64,000 nucleotides of DNA from NCBI GenBank assembly GCA_963762435.1, contig CAVXLN010000001.1, forward strand, positions 1-64,000, in the 5' to 3' direction. Source of the stretch: JAXDMU01 sp963762435. GTDB taxonomy: Bacteria > Pseudomonadota > Alphaproteobacteria > ATCC43930 > CGMCC-115725. Below the pieces are notes generated by a model. That model was given only the letters and a program-made list of their open reading frames with translations, ran no database searches and was not told the origin of the DNA. Positions 25,170 to 33,173 of the stretch are shown here, piece after piece. Both the position numbers and the translations under genes were made by a program. Each line of letters starts with the position of its first letter. Within the stretch, counting starts at the first letter, position 1.

Positions 25170-25829
25170 CTAGGATGCGAGTTCATCGATCGAACACGTC
25201 GGGCGAGGTATCTGCAGCGCGGCGCATACGCCGTTCGGCCCGAAGCGCCAGTCGGCGCGCCCGCCCATGCCAGCTACCAGCGCTGAGATAATGCAACGTC
25301 CGCGGCCGACACCAGGAAGCGTCGTGGGCGAGCCGGTGTTCGTAACAGTGCAGCAAACCTCGATGTCGTCGACCGACATCCCCACACAGATTTCGCCCAC
25401 GCTCCATCTTAAGCCGTGACGCGCGGCGTTCATGATGAGCTCGGTTACAGCTAATCCGAGGCACCAGCACTGATCGGCCGGCAGGCGAACATTCTCGCGG
25501 CGGAGCGTCAGCCGAATGCCTGCGCTCGCGAGGCAAGAGGTCGATAGCACTTTGCAAACGGTCTGTAGATAATCCGCAAGCTCGAGCGGGCCTTGTTCCC
25601 GTGGGGCCTGGAGAGCTCGGAAAGTCTGGGCACGGTTGTGGAGGGATTGGGCCGCATCTATGAGCGCGGCACGCGCGGCCGAATCGCCGGTTTTGTCGGC
25701 TGCGAGATGGAGCATCCCGATGCTGCGCGTGTAGTCATTCAGGGCGCGGTGAGAGAATTCTTCGAGCATCAACAGCGTTGGCGAGAGCCTATCTTCCACG
25801 GCGTCGGCGGAACTCTGAAAGTGTGGCAT
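25170..25829 (-). CDS. Small HisKA_2/HWE-type histidine kinase without sensor domain
   Basis: 219 aa from ATG 25829, which has GGGGGAG 8 bases upstream. The phospho-acceptor region reads LMLEEFSHRALNDYTRSIGML, with the His in SHRALND. The HATPase_c domain has an N-box LAVTELIMNAARHGLRW and a later glycine-bearing CTVTNTGSP. There is no transmembrane segment or PAS/GAF domain, so it is a soluble kinase core fed by another protein, or a truncated kinase. The final G-box is poorly conserved (GVGRGRCIISALVAGMGG). The open frame upstream to 26096 shows no homology. A SnoaL-like gene ends 56 bases upstream on the same strand. Confidence 0.75.
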   Translation of the reverse strand: MPHFQSSADAVEDRLSPTLLMLEEFSHRALNDYTRSIGMLHLAADKTGDSAARAALIDAAQSLHNRAQTFRALQAPREQGPLELADYLQTVCKVLSTSCLASAGIRLTLRRENVRLPADQCWCLGLAVTELIMNAARHGLRWSVGEICVGMSVDDIEVCCTVTNTGSPTTLPGVGRGRCIISALVAGMGGRADWRFGPNGVCAALQIPRPTCSIDELAS

Positions 25830-25885
25830 CTGGGTTCTCCCCCTTTTTGTGTGGCCGAAACTCCGATAGCGGGTGGCGACCTCTC

Positions 25886-26302
25886 TCAAGTGCCGGATTG
25901 ATTGCGCAGAATGATGAGCTGGACGATTCTCTCGTCGAAAGACGAGAAATAGAAGGCGAGCACGAGAGGGTCGGGCAGCCCGCGTTTGTCGAATGAGCCG
26001 TCCACGTGTGCTGTAACGATCGAATGGCCGTAGTGCCGGACGGTGTTGACGACCTTGAGCGTCATGCGCTCGCCGATGATGTCGCGAGCAGCCCAAGCAG
26101 CGATCGCCTCTCTGCCCCAGTAGTCTTGAAGCTGGTCATTGACGAGCGCGTCATCGACGAATGTCGCCAACAACGCGTCGAGATCACACGCGTTCGTCGC
26201 CCGGATATAAGCGGCTACAGAGGCCGGAAGGGTCGCGACCAGGCTGCCAGCAGACTCGCCTTCAGCGGCGTGCTGCAATTCCAGGCTGGGCTCGTCTGCC
26301 AT
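25886..26302 (-). CDS. SnoaL-like/NTF2-fold protein
   Basis: 138 aa. The sequence VAAYIRATNACDLDALLATFVDDALVNDQ at the N-terminal helix pair and REAIAAWAARDIIGERMTLKVVNTVRHYG after it are typical of the SnoaL/NTF2-like superfamily; the C-terminal strands (TAHVDGSFDKRG, VLAFYFSSFDERIVQLIIL) complete the cone fold. Members act as isomerases, cyclases or ligand binders. The function cannot be narrowed. It is the first gene of a leftward pair with the small histidine kinase. Confidence 0.8.
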   Translation of the reverse strand: MADEPSLELQHAAEGESAGSLVATLPASVAAYIRATNACDLDALLATFVDDALVNDQLQDYWGREAIAAWAARDIIGERMTLKVVNTVRHYGHSIVTAHVDGSFDKRGLPDPLVLAFYFSSFDERIVQLIILRNQSGT

Positions 26303-26665
26303 GGCATAACCTCACTCGATGCCTGACGAGACTGCCTGATGCGGCCGCACAGGGCATGTTATCCCGTGTTAAACGCGATAAGGCGCGCCGCCCGGTCCGA
26401 GGCTTCCGTTCGCCACGCCGGCATGCTGCCGACCGCGCCTGTCCGATCGAGAGAGCCTCCATCTGGGGGCTCTCTCTGACCGTGCCTACGTGGAAACTGC
26501 GGATTGTCTGTTTGGGGCGGGATAGCCTGCCTCTTAGGCGGGCCAAGGGCAGTCTGGAAGCTTTGGGGGGCTTGGATGCCCGGTCCCGGGGGCCGGGCAT
26601 CTCGAGAGCGTGTTTCGGATTGTCCGAATGAATCCGGCTTGAACCTACTCTGACGACATAAGTGC
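26303..26665. other. 363-bp intergenic region with repeat copy A and a hairpin
   Basis: Contains a 59-bp element (26355-26413) repeated imperfectly at 27240-27298, and a perfect 9-bp hairpin (GAGAGAGCC at 26449-26457 with GGCTCTCTC at 26468-26476, 10-nt loop). No T-run follows the hairpin on either strand. No supported gene. Confidence 0.5.
26355..26413 (-). repeat. 59-bp imperfect direct repeat, copy A
   Basis: Matches 27240-27298 at 48 of 59 positions without gaps. Read on the minus strand, both copies encode similar peptide ends, TEASDRAARLIAFNTG and TEASERVLQLTALNTG, each followed by a stop (TAA), and most differences are conservative at protein level. The two copies flank the pair of small lipoprotein genes. 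Confidence 0.6.
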
Positions 26666-26791
26666 TTAGTTCGCCGGCGTGTCATAGGTCGGCGGAAGGC
26701 TGGCAGTCTGGGTGGCCGCCACACCCGAGCAGGCGGCGATCGCCAGAACCGACGAAACAGCGAAGATCTTCAGAAGAGTGCGGACAGACAT
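26666..26791 (-). CDS. Tiny lipoprotein (entericidin-like size), copy 2
   Basis: 41 aa: MSVRTLLKIFAVSSVLAIAAC forms a lipoprotein signal peptide with lipobox LAIAAC, leaving a mature peptide of 21 residues (starting CSGVAATQTAS, ending TYDTPAN). GGAGG lies 6 bases before the ATG. A closely similar gene sits 35 bases upstream on the same strand, with a matching N-terminus (MS, R, LL, FAV, AC) and near-identical bases around the start codon, so the pair arose by tandem duplication. Entericidin-type lipoproteins have this size, but the mature sequence is not diagnostic. Confidence 0.75.
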   Translation of the reverse strand: MSVRTLLKIFAVSSVLAIAACSGVAATQTASLPPTYDTPAN

Positions 26792-26826
26792 TTCAAGCCT
26801 CCATGGGATGGTTCGTTGTGGACTGC

Positions 26827-26976
26827 TTAGTTGCCGGCGTTGCCGTACTGGGTATCCCAGTCCGGATGCTCCCAGGCCGGGCCGGCATCGGCCTGCTGGG
26901 TCGGGACATTGGTGCAAGCGCCCAACAGCAGGGCGGACGCGACGGCGAAGAGGGAGAGAAGAGCGCGTATAGACAT
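26827..26976 (-). CDS. Tiny lipoprotein, copy 1
   Basis: 49 aa: MSIRALLSLFAVASALLLGAC is a lipoprotein signal peptide with lipobox LLLGAC. The mature 29 residues (CTNVPTQQADAGPAWEHPD..., ending GNAGN) are polar and aromatic. GGAGG is 6 bases before the ATG at 26976. A longer in-frame reading to 27054 lacks a ribosome binding site. It is paired with the paralogue just downstream. Small proteins like this are usually envelope components; no specific role is supported. Confidence 0.78.
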   Translation of the reverse strand: MSIRALLSLFAVASALLLGACTNVPTQQADAGPAWEHPDWDTQYGNAGN

Positions 26977-27239
26977 TTCGATCCTCCAGATTGGTCGTTC
27001 GTTGATGGGCCGTTCGGTTGCGGGGTTTACTCGGAGCGAGCGGACGATCTTCATGACAAATCTCCTTCAAGCATGGCTGGAGAGTGTCCGCCGAAATACT
27101 CGACAGTACTAGTCACCCAAGCCTCAATGTTTTGCCTCGTGCCTTGGAGAGAAAAGCTCTCTCGCAGTCATCTAGACTTGGCGTCCGAGACGCGTCTTCA
27201 TTCGACGCTTAGGAAGAATGCGCCAACCGGCCGCGAAGT

Positions 27240-27298
27240 CATGTTATCCGGTGTTAAGCGCGGTAAGCTGCAGCACCCGTTCAGAGGCTTCCGTGCGC
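27240..27298 (-). repeat. 59-bp imperfect direct repeat, copy B
   Basis: Second copy of the element at 26355-26413 (48/59 identical, no gaps). Its right part overlaps the last codons of the large regulator gene in a different frame, so at this end the repeat and that gene's 3' end share bases. Confidence 0.6.
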
Positions 27299-30175
27299 TG
27301 AGTCGATACTTCCTGAGAGACGCTTGAGCGTCGCCAGAAGGTGACCGGCGCGGCGTAGATCCGCCGTATCGTGTCCTTCGGAGAACTGCCGACGGGTGTC
27401 CTCCAACAGTTCGGCGGCGTCGGTTGCTTTGCCTTGACCGGACCAAAGTTGCGCAAGCGCCATGGTTGACCGAAGTTCCAGGCTCAGAGCGGACTGGCTC
27501 TGAGCCTGCTGCCGAGAACGTTGGAACGCGTTCTCTGCAGCGCCGGGATCCGCCGGCGTGGTTCGGAGCCAGAGCTCGCCGCGGACCCTCAAAAGCTCGG
27601 ACACGTTCGAGAGCTCATCGAGCGCTTCGCTCCGCGCCAAGGCCGCGTCAATCACCACCACGGCCTCGTCAATCTCTCCAATCTGCATCAGGCCTTCAGC
27701 CAGCGCGCGATGAAACGCGATTGTGAGGACGTTATATTGCTCCGCCTGCATTAACCCGAGGGCATGCCGCAAGACCGGGATCCCTGCCGCCGGATCGCTT
27801 CGCGCAATGGCCAACTCGCCCGTCAGTGCCAGACCGACGGCGTGGTAGGGGGCAAGCGAGTGTCGCGCCGCGTGCGCGACCAGGCGCTGAATACCTTGCG
27901 CCGCGTCATCCAGGTCACCGCGCCAGAGCAAGACGGTCGAGGTGTAGATCATGGCCATGCAGAGATTGACCGGGTGATCACGCTTGTCCGCCTCCTCCAT
28001 CGCCTGCCGCCCGATCTTCGCGGCCCGGTCCGGAAACCCATTGAGCCACAGGGCGCGCGCCAGGGCGATGAGCGCCCGAATCCGGTGGTCGTAGCCGAAG
28101 AAATGTACCTCCGCGCCGTCCGCAGCCCCGGCCAGGAACAGACCGTTCTCGCAATGCCGCCGGGCGGCGGCCTGATTTCCGCGCAAGTGATGGGCGACGC
28201 CGAGCATCCACTCGGCCGTTGCGAGGGCGCCGGGGGAGCCGATCTCGTGAGCCGTGGCGACGCTGCGTTCGGCGACTGCGACCGCACCCCGGAAGTCGCT
28301 GATGCGGGTCAGGAAAATGTGCAGCCCGGCAAGGAGGTTCATCTCTCTTCGCCGATCACCCAAGGTTTCGGCCAATCTCAGCCCCTCTTCGATGGCCTGG
28401 CGTACGTCGTCGCCGTTGCCCTGGGTGAACATCGATGAGAATGCCAAGCCTTCCTGCAAGGCCAATCGGTTCGTCCCATCGCCCTCGCCGTCCGTCGGAG
28501 CCGCAAGGGCCTGCTCACACCAGCGCCGACACTCGACGAGCAAAGACAGGCCAATAAAGAGCGGGGCCGATGCCGTTGCCAGCCGCACGCCGATCGCTGT
28601 ATCGCCGTCGGGAGAAAAGCTCCACTCGAGCGCCGCCCGAAAATTACCCATGTGCGGCGCGAGGCCGGCCAAGTCCCCGCCAGACGCATTGACTCCCAGG
28701 CCCGGTACGCTTCTCGGACGCTGCGCGTAGTAGAGCGCATGAAGTCTGGCGACGGCCCGCGCGTCGCCGGCCTGCCCCAGCTTCTCCGCCGCGAAGGCTC
28801 GAGTGGTATCGAGCAGCCTGTGGTGGGTGACGCCGTCGAGCTGCGCGATCCAAACGAGCGACTTGTCGATCAGGCTGTCGATGGCATCTGCGACCTCCGC
28901 CGAATTGACACGGTCGTCGCGGGCGATCGCCTGCGCCGCCTCCAATGTGAACACGCCGACGAAGACCGACAGCCGATCAAGGACCCTACGGTCCCTTTCC
29001 GTCAGGAGATTGTAGCTCCAGTCCAGCATCGCGTGCAGGGTCTGGTGCCGCGGCAAGGCGCTGCGACGCCCCTGCCAGAGGAGCTTGAACCGGTTGCGCA
29101 GCAGCTCGCTCGTCCCGCGCAATCCATAGGTTCCAACTCGGCTCCCAGCCAGTTCGATCGCCAGCGCGATGCCGTCCAGCTGCCGGCAGATCGAAGCGAC
29201 GGCGGGCGCCTCGGCGTCGGTCAGGCTTGGGGCGTAGCCGCTGGCGAAGGCACGGTCCATGAATAGCTGCACCGCGGGTGAGGCGAGGGCTTCAGTTGCG
29301 GTCAAGTCGTCTTTAGCGGCTGGGTAGTCCAAGGGCGCCAGGAGATGAACATGCTCGCCCTCGACCCTCAGCGATTCCCGGCTGGTGGTGAGGAGGTGAA
29401 GGTTGGGCGCATCGCTGTAGAGGCGCGCCGCCAAGTCGGCGGCCGCGTCGATCACGTGCTCGCAGCTGTCGAGCACAAGCAGAATCCGGCGCCCCGCCAA
29501 AAAGGCCACGAGACTGGGCAACGGATCCTGCGCTTGAACGAGCACGCCCAGTACGGTGGCGACTGTGCTCGGGACAAGGTTGGCGTCCTTGATGGCGCTG
29601 AGGTCCACGAAATGGACGGCGTCCCCGAAATCATCGAGCAGGGCATGGGCAACGGCCACAGCCACGGTGGTCTTACCTAGCCCGCCCGGCCCGACCACGC
29701 TGACAAAACGTCTCGAAGCCAACAGCATCGACAACGCCTCGACGGCGCCATCTCGCCCGATCATGCGGGCAAGGCGGCCCGGCAGCTCGCCCCGCGAGGT
29801 TGGGAGAGCTGCCTGGGCAGGTTGCGGGGCGATCGAAGCCGATGGGGGTATCGGTGAACGCTCGATCTGCGCGACGAAGCAATAGCCCCGGCCCGTGACG
29901 CTCGAGATGTACCGAACCCCATCCTGGCCATCGCCGAGCGCCTTGCGGAGGCCCGCGATCGTCACCCTTAGGCTGCCTTCGCCCACCACCACATTTGGCC
30001 AGGCACGGGCGATAAGTTCGTTTTGGCTGACCACCTCGCCGGCGGTCTCCGCAAGAGCGACCAGGATGTCGAGCGCCCGATTACCGACATTGACGATCTC
30101 ACCTTCCTTGAGCAGGAGGCGTTCCGCTGGGATCAGCCGGTACGGTCCGAACGAGATGACTTCGTTAGCCGCCAC
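27281..30175 (-). CDS. Winged-helix regulator with STAND-type ATPase and TPR-like repeats
   Basis: 964 aa. Residues 5-105 are an OmpR/CadC-type winged helix (VVSQNELIARAWPNVVVGEGSLRV, then YISSVTGRGYCFVAQI). An NB-ARC/STAND ATPase follows, with Walker A VGPGGLGKTT at 161-170, Walker B RRILLVLDSCEHV, and the downstream TTSRESLRVEGEHVHLLAPL that marks LuxR/MalT-like AAA regulators. From about residue 480 to the end, helical repeats resemble TPRs and probably sense a ligand. Such one-component regulators are frequent in Bradyrhizobium-like genomes. No start ribosome binding site is obvious. The target is unknown; the gene is divergent from a short-chain dehydrogenase remnant, which regulators of this type often neighbour. 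Confidence 0.85.
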   Translation of the reverse strand: MAANEVISFGPYRLIPAERLLLKEGEIVNVGNRALDILVALAETAGEVVSQNELIARAWPNVVVGEGSLRVTIAGLRKALGDGQDGVRYISSVTGRGYCFVAQIERSPIPPSASIAPQPAQAALPTSRGELPGRLARMIGRDGAVEALSMLLASRRFVSVVGPGGLGKTTVAVAVAHALLDDFGDAVHFVDLSAIKDANLVPSTVATVLGVLVQAQDPLPSLVAFLAGRRILLVLDSCEHVIDAAADLAARLYSDAPNLHLLTTSRESLRVEGEHVHLLAPLDYPAAKDDLTATEALASPAVQLFMDRAFASGYAPSLTDAEAPAVASICRQLDGIALAIELAGSRVGTYGLRGTSELLRNRFKLLWQGRRSALPRHQTLHAMLDWSYNLLTERDRRVLDRLSVFVGVFTLEAAQAIARDDRVNSAEVADAIDSLIDKSLVWIAQLDGVTHHRLLDTTRAFAAEKLGQAGDARAVARLHALYYAQRPRSVPGLGVNASGGDLAGLAPHMGNFRAALEWSFSPDGDTAIGVRLATASAPLFIGLSLLVECRRWCEQALAAPTDGEGDGTNRLALQEGLAFSSMFTQGNGDDVRQAIEEGLRLAETLGDRRREMNLLAGLHIFLTRISDFRGAVAVAERSVATAHEIGSPGALATAEWMLGVAHHLRGNQAAARRHCENGLFLAGAADGAEVHFFGYDHRIRALIALARALWLNGFPDRAAKIGRQAMEEADKRDHPVNLCMAMIYTSTVLLWRGDLDDAAQGIQRLVAHAARHSLAPYHAVGLALTGELAIARSDPAAGIPVLRHALGLMQAEQYNVLTIAFHRALAEGLMQIGEIDEAVVVIDAALARSEALDELSNVSELLRVRGELWLRTTPADPGAAENAFQRSRQQAQSQSALSLELRSTMALAQLWSGQGKATDAAELLEDTRRQFSEGHDTADLRRAGHLLATLKRLSGSIDSAHGSL

Positions 30176-30214
30176 GGCCCCTCCCAGTTGGCTGGCTGAA
30201 GTTAACTGCTAACT

Positions 30215-30523
30215 GTGCCGCCGCGCGGCACTACTTCAAAGTCAGGCGCTGCGCATTTTAGCGATGACCTAGAGTCATCCTTTGACCGTCGTCCCAATGA
30301 TCGACGTGCCAAGTTCGTGGTCGCACCCGGGTGGAGTCAGGCCGATATGGGCGGCTCCGAGGCCACCTACACCGTTGAAGAGTGCATTCCTCTCATGGCC
30401 GATATATTGGAGAACAACCACGGCAAGCCGGGCTTCCGCTGCGTCGATCGCTTCGACGAGACGATACCTCGGTGGACAGGGATCGTCGACCAGCAACGTC
30501 GATGCTGTCGAGACATCTACTGA
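30215..30523 (+). pseudogene. C-terminal remnant of a short-chain dehydrogenase
   Basis: From about 30307 the frame shows G/C-biased third positions and the C-terminal signature of SDR enzymes: VVAPGWSQADMGGSEATYTVEE (compare the usual PGWVxTDMGG), then a helix PLMADILENN and RFDETIPRW. The Rossmann fold and the YxxxK active site that should precede it are missing, and the bases from 30176 to 30300 show no homology. It is therefore a decayed 3' end of about 70 codons lying between two regulator genes. Confidence 0.65.
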
Positions 30524-30542
30524 TTGGGTATTGGCGTGGCGG

Positions 30543-31466
30543 TCACGTTTGGAGCTCGACACTATCCTGTCCGATAAGCTGCTCAATGAAGCTGAGAAAG
30601 ACGCGAACCTTTGCAGGGGGATGCCTGCGCGATGGCATGTAGGCGTAGAGCGGGTAATGCTCTTGATTCCACTCCGGCAATATCCGCACGAGTTTTCCGG
30701 TGCGGAGTGCCTCGCGGCTGTAAAGCTCGAGCGGTTGGGCGATCCCGTGACCGCCGAGACATGCCGCAAGGAGACTTGGCGAGTCGTTGACAACCATTCT
30801 GCTTTTGACGGGCAGCGTCTGCCACGACCCATCGATGAGAAAATCCCATTTGTAAATTCGACCCGAACCGGGAGACCGAAGATGGATACATTGGTGATCG
30901 AGCAAGTCTAGCGGTGTGTCCGGCACGCCGTGTTGTTCGATATATTTCGGAGCGGCGCAGGTCAGCACCTGGGTATCGGCGATCTTGCGAATCACCAATG
31001 ACGATGGCTCCGGCTCACCGAAACGGACGGCCACGTCGAACGATTCGCCGACGAGATCGCCCAAGCGATCCCGCACCTCGATCTCGATCGACAGCGCCGG
31101 ATGCCGCTCCAGGAGAGGGTGCAGGTTCGGGGCCAAGACATGGTGGCCAAACGGCGGGCATACCTGGACTCGTAAGCGGCCCGTCACGCGTCCCGATGTT
31201 GCGTACGCGGTCTCGGCCGCAGAGGTGATGCCGTCGACCAAGGGGCGGACTTCGTCGTGGAAACGCTGCCCCTCGTCCGTCAGCGCGATTGCGCGGGGAT
31301 GCCGGTTGAACAGGCGGACGCCCAATTGCTCTTCGAGACGGGAAATTCCACGGCTGACACCAGAGGGCGTGATGCCGAGCGGGCGAGCGGCCCCCCGGAA
31401 ACTGCCCGCATCGACAACGGTAACAAACGTGACGACGCCGCTCAGCAAGCGCGATGAGAGATTCAT
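30543..31466 (-). CDS. LysR-family transcriptional regulator of the adjacent oxidoreductase operon
   Basis: 307 aa. The N-terminal helix-turn-helix reads VVDAGSFRGAARPLGITPSGVSRGISRLEEQLG, followed by a CrgA/PA2206-type substrate-binding domain (GRLRVQVCPPFGHHVLAPNLHPLLERHP ... ESFDVAVRFGEPEPSS ... SPSLLAACLGGHGIAQPLEL). It is transcribed away from a three-subunit molybdenum oxidoreductase, the classical arrangement for a LysR regulator and its target. The shared 130-bp region holds repeated GTGACT elements (see below). Confidence 0.92.
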   Translation of the reverse strand: MNLSSRLLSGVVTFVTVVDAGSFRGAARPLGITPSGVSRGISRLEEQLGVRLFNRHPRAIALTDEGQRFHDEVRPLVDGITSAAETAYATSGRVTGRLRVQVCPPFGHHVLAPNLHPLLERHPALSIEIEVRDRLGDLVGESFDVAVRFGEPEPSSLVIRKIADTQVLTCAAPKYIEQHGVPDTPLDLLDHQCIHLRSPGSGRIYKWDFLIDGSWQTLPVKSRMVVNDSPSLLAACLGGHGIAQPLELYSREALRTGKLVRILPEWNQEHYPLYAYMPSRRHPPAKVRVFLSFIEQLIGQDSVELQT

Positions 31467-31503
31467 ATAAATGCTCTCCGTCGGGAATTTTGCAGGCCAA
31501 CAG

Positions 31504-31575
31504 GTGACTACAAGTCATCGTTAAAATGCCGAGTGACTGACTTTAAAGCAATGCTCAGCGGTGACTAAAATAGTC
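31504..31575. promoter_or_regulatory. Three GTGACT elements between the LysR gene and paoA
   Basis: GTGACT occurs at 31504, 31533 and 31561, spaced 29 and 28 bases, close to whole helical turns. The first lies in an imperfect palindrome (GTGACTACAAGTCAT, 31504-31518) and the third in a perfect one (GACTA-AAA-TAGTC, 31563-31575). LysR proteins bind as tetramers to such phased dyads. The role is inferred from position and spacing. Confidence 0.55.
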
Positions 31576-31596
31576 GAATCATCCTGGGGGGTGCGC

Positions 31597-32187
31597 ATGT
31601 CCGCAGGTGAATCCGACATAACCCGGCGTGAGGTCATCGTGGCCGGCGCGGCCGTAGCGTCGCTCGCCGCGCTCGGTCCGGGACAAGCTCTGGCCGTTCC
31701 TGCACCGGCAGGCCAGAGCGAAATCCCGCTCGCATTGCACGTGAATGGCGTGCGGCACGACCTGAATTTGGAGCCGCGCGTCACGCTGCTCGACACCCTT
31801 CGCGAGCGGCTCAACCTCTGCGGAACCAAAAAGGGCTGCGATATCGGACAGTGCGGGGCGTGCACCGTCCATATCGACGGGCACCGCGTCCTGTCGTGCC
31901 TCACCCTGGCGGTTCAGGCCGCCGGCAAGGAGGTCACGACAATCGAAGGCATCAGGGCCCCCGGGGGCGGCTTGCATCCGATGCAGCAGGCGTTTCTCGA
32001 TCATGACGCGCTGCAATGCGGCTACTGCACGCCAGGGCAAATCATGTCCGCGATCGCCTGCGTGGCTGAAGGCCACGCAACAACAGACGATGATGTGCGG
32101 GAATATATGAGCGGCAACCTTTGTCGCTGCGGTGCTTATCGAGGCATCGTCGCCGCGATACGCGACGTGGCCAAGGGAGGCGGCTGA
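31597..32187 (+). CDS. paoA: [2Fe-2S] subunit of a periplasmic aldehyde oxidoreductase, PaoA-like
   Basis: 196 aa from ATG 31597, with GGGGGG 5 bases upstream. It begins with a twin-arginine signal (DITRREVIVAGAAVASLAALG ending near QALA), so the assembled enzyme is exported folded by Tat. The ferredoxin-type cluster is bound by CGTKKGCDIGQCGACTV plus a later Cys (LSC), and the second cluster by LQCGYCTPGQI and NLCRCGAYR. This is the small subunit of xanthine-oxidase-family enzymes of the PaoABC (YagTSR) type. The paoB start overlaps its stop codon by one base. Confidence 0.92.
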   Translation: MSAGESDITRREVIVAGAAVASLAALGPGQALAVPAPAGQSEIPLALHVNGVRHDLNLEPRVTLLDTLRERLNLCGTKKGCDIGQCGACTVHIDGHRVLSCLTLAVQAAGKEVTTIEGIRAPGGGLHPMQQAFLDHDALQCGYCTPGQIMSAIACVAEGHATTDDDVREYMSGNLCRCGAYRGIVAAIRDVAKGGG

Positions 32188-33173
32188 TGGAACGCTTCAC
32201 CTATGCAGCGCCGCGGACCGTGAGGGATGCCGTGCTTGAATTATCGTCGTCCGGGAATGGCAAGATCCTGGCCGGCGGCACGACGCTCATCGACCTCATG
32301 AAGAATGGGGTGGAGCGACCCCAGCACCTCATCGACGTCACCGGCATCAAGGAATTGAACGAGTTCGCCATCGATGGCGAAGAGCTGCGCTTCGGCGCAT
32401 TGGTCCGGATGAGTGCGGTGGCTGATCACCCCGAGATCAAAAACCGGCACCCGATTTTGTCGGAAGCTCTCTGGCGCGGCGCGTCTCAGCAATTGCGCAA
32501 TATGGCTACGCTCGGAGGGAATGTCCTTCAGCGCACCCGTTGTGCCTATTTCCGCGATCCTCAGTATCCCTGCAACAAGCGAGAACCGGGAAGTGGCTGC
32601 GCCGCGATCGATGGTATCAACCGCGGGCACGCGCTTTTGGGAACGAGCGAACTCTGTATCGCCGTCTACCCCGGCGATTGGGCAACAGCACTCGTGGCCG
32701 TCGATGCGTCGTTCGACACCGTGAGTCCGCGCGGCACGCGAACCCTCTCGATTCACGATCTGCATGTCGAGCCGGGCCGCACGCCGAATGTCGAGCATAC
32801 GCTGGCAGCCGACGAACTGATCGTTCGGACACGCATTCCTGTTCGAAACGCCTACCGGGCTTCGACCTACCAGAAGATCAGAGACCGAGCCTCCTATGCC
32901 TTTGCGCTTGCGTCGGCAGCCATTGCGCTCGACATCCAGGGCGACCTTGTTCGGGATGCGCGGATCGCAATCGGTGGCGTCGCCACCCGACCCTGGCGGG
33001 CGCGCGATGCCGAACGGAGCCTGATCGGCCGGCAGCTGGATGAGCGCGCCGCTCGCCATGCCGGAGAGCTCGCTTACGTCACCGCCCGCACCACACCCCA
33101 GAATGCCTTTCGCGTGCCGCTCGGGATCGCTGCCGTCGAGAGAGCTTTGATGATTGCGAGGGCACGGGCATGA
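32187..33173 (+). CDS. paoB: FAD-binding subunit of the aldehyde oxidoreductase, PaoB-like
   Basis: 328 aa. The FAD-binding motifs are AGGTTLIDLMKNGVERPQHLIDV and ATLGGNVLQRTRC. The insert CAYFRDPQYPCNKREPGSGC supplies the extra cysteines that bind a [4Fe-4S] cluster in PaoB, a hallmark separating this type from simple xanthine dehydrogenases. It carries no signal peptide and would travel with the PaoA Tat signal. ATG 32187 overlaps the paoA stop; the gene ends with a 4-base ATGA overlap into the large subunit. Confidence 0.92.
   Translation: MERFTYAAPRTVRDAVLELSSSGNGKILAGGTTLIDLMKNGVERPQHLIDVTGIKELNEFAIDGEELRFGALVRMSAVADHPEIKNRHPILSEALWRGASQQLRNMATLGGNVLQRTRCAYFRDPQYPCNKREPGSGCAAIDGINRGHALLGTSELCIAVYPGDWATALVAVDASFDTVSPRGTRTLSIHDLHVEPGRTPNVEHTLAADELIVRTRIPVRNAYRASTYQKIRDRASYAFALASAAIALDIQGDLVRDARIAIGGVATRPWRARDAERSLIGRQLDERAARHAGELAYVTARTTPQNAFRVPLGIAAVERALMIARARA

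Noticed and set aside
26449..26476. 9-bp hairpin considered as a terminator
   Set aside because: Neither strand has a T-run after the stem and no gene ends directly before it.
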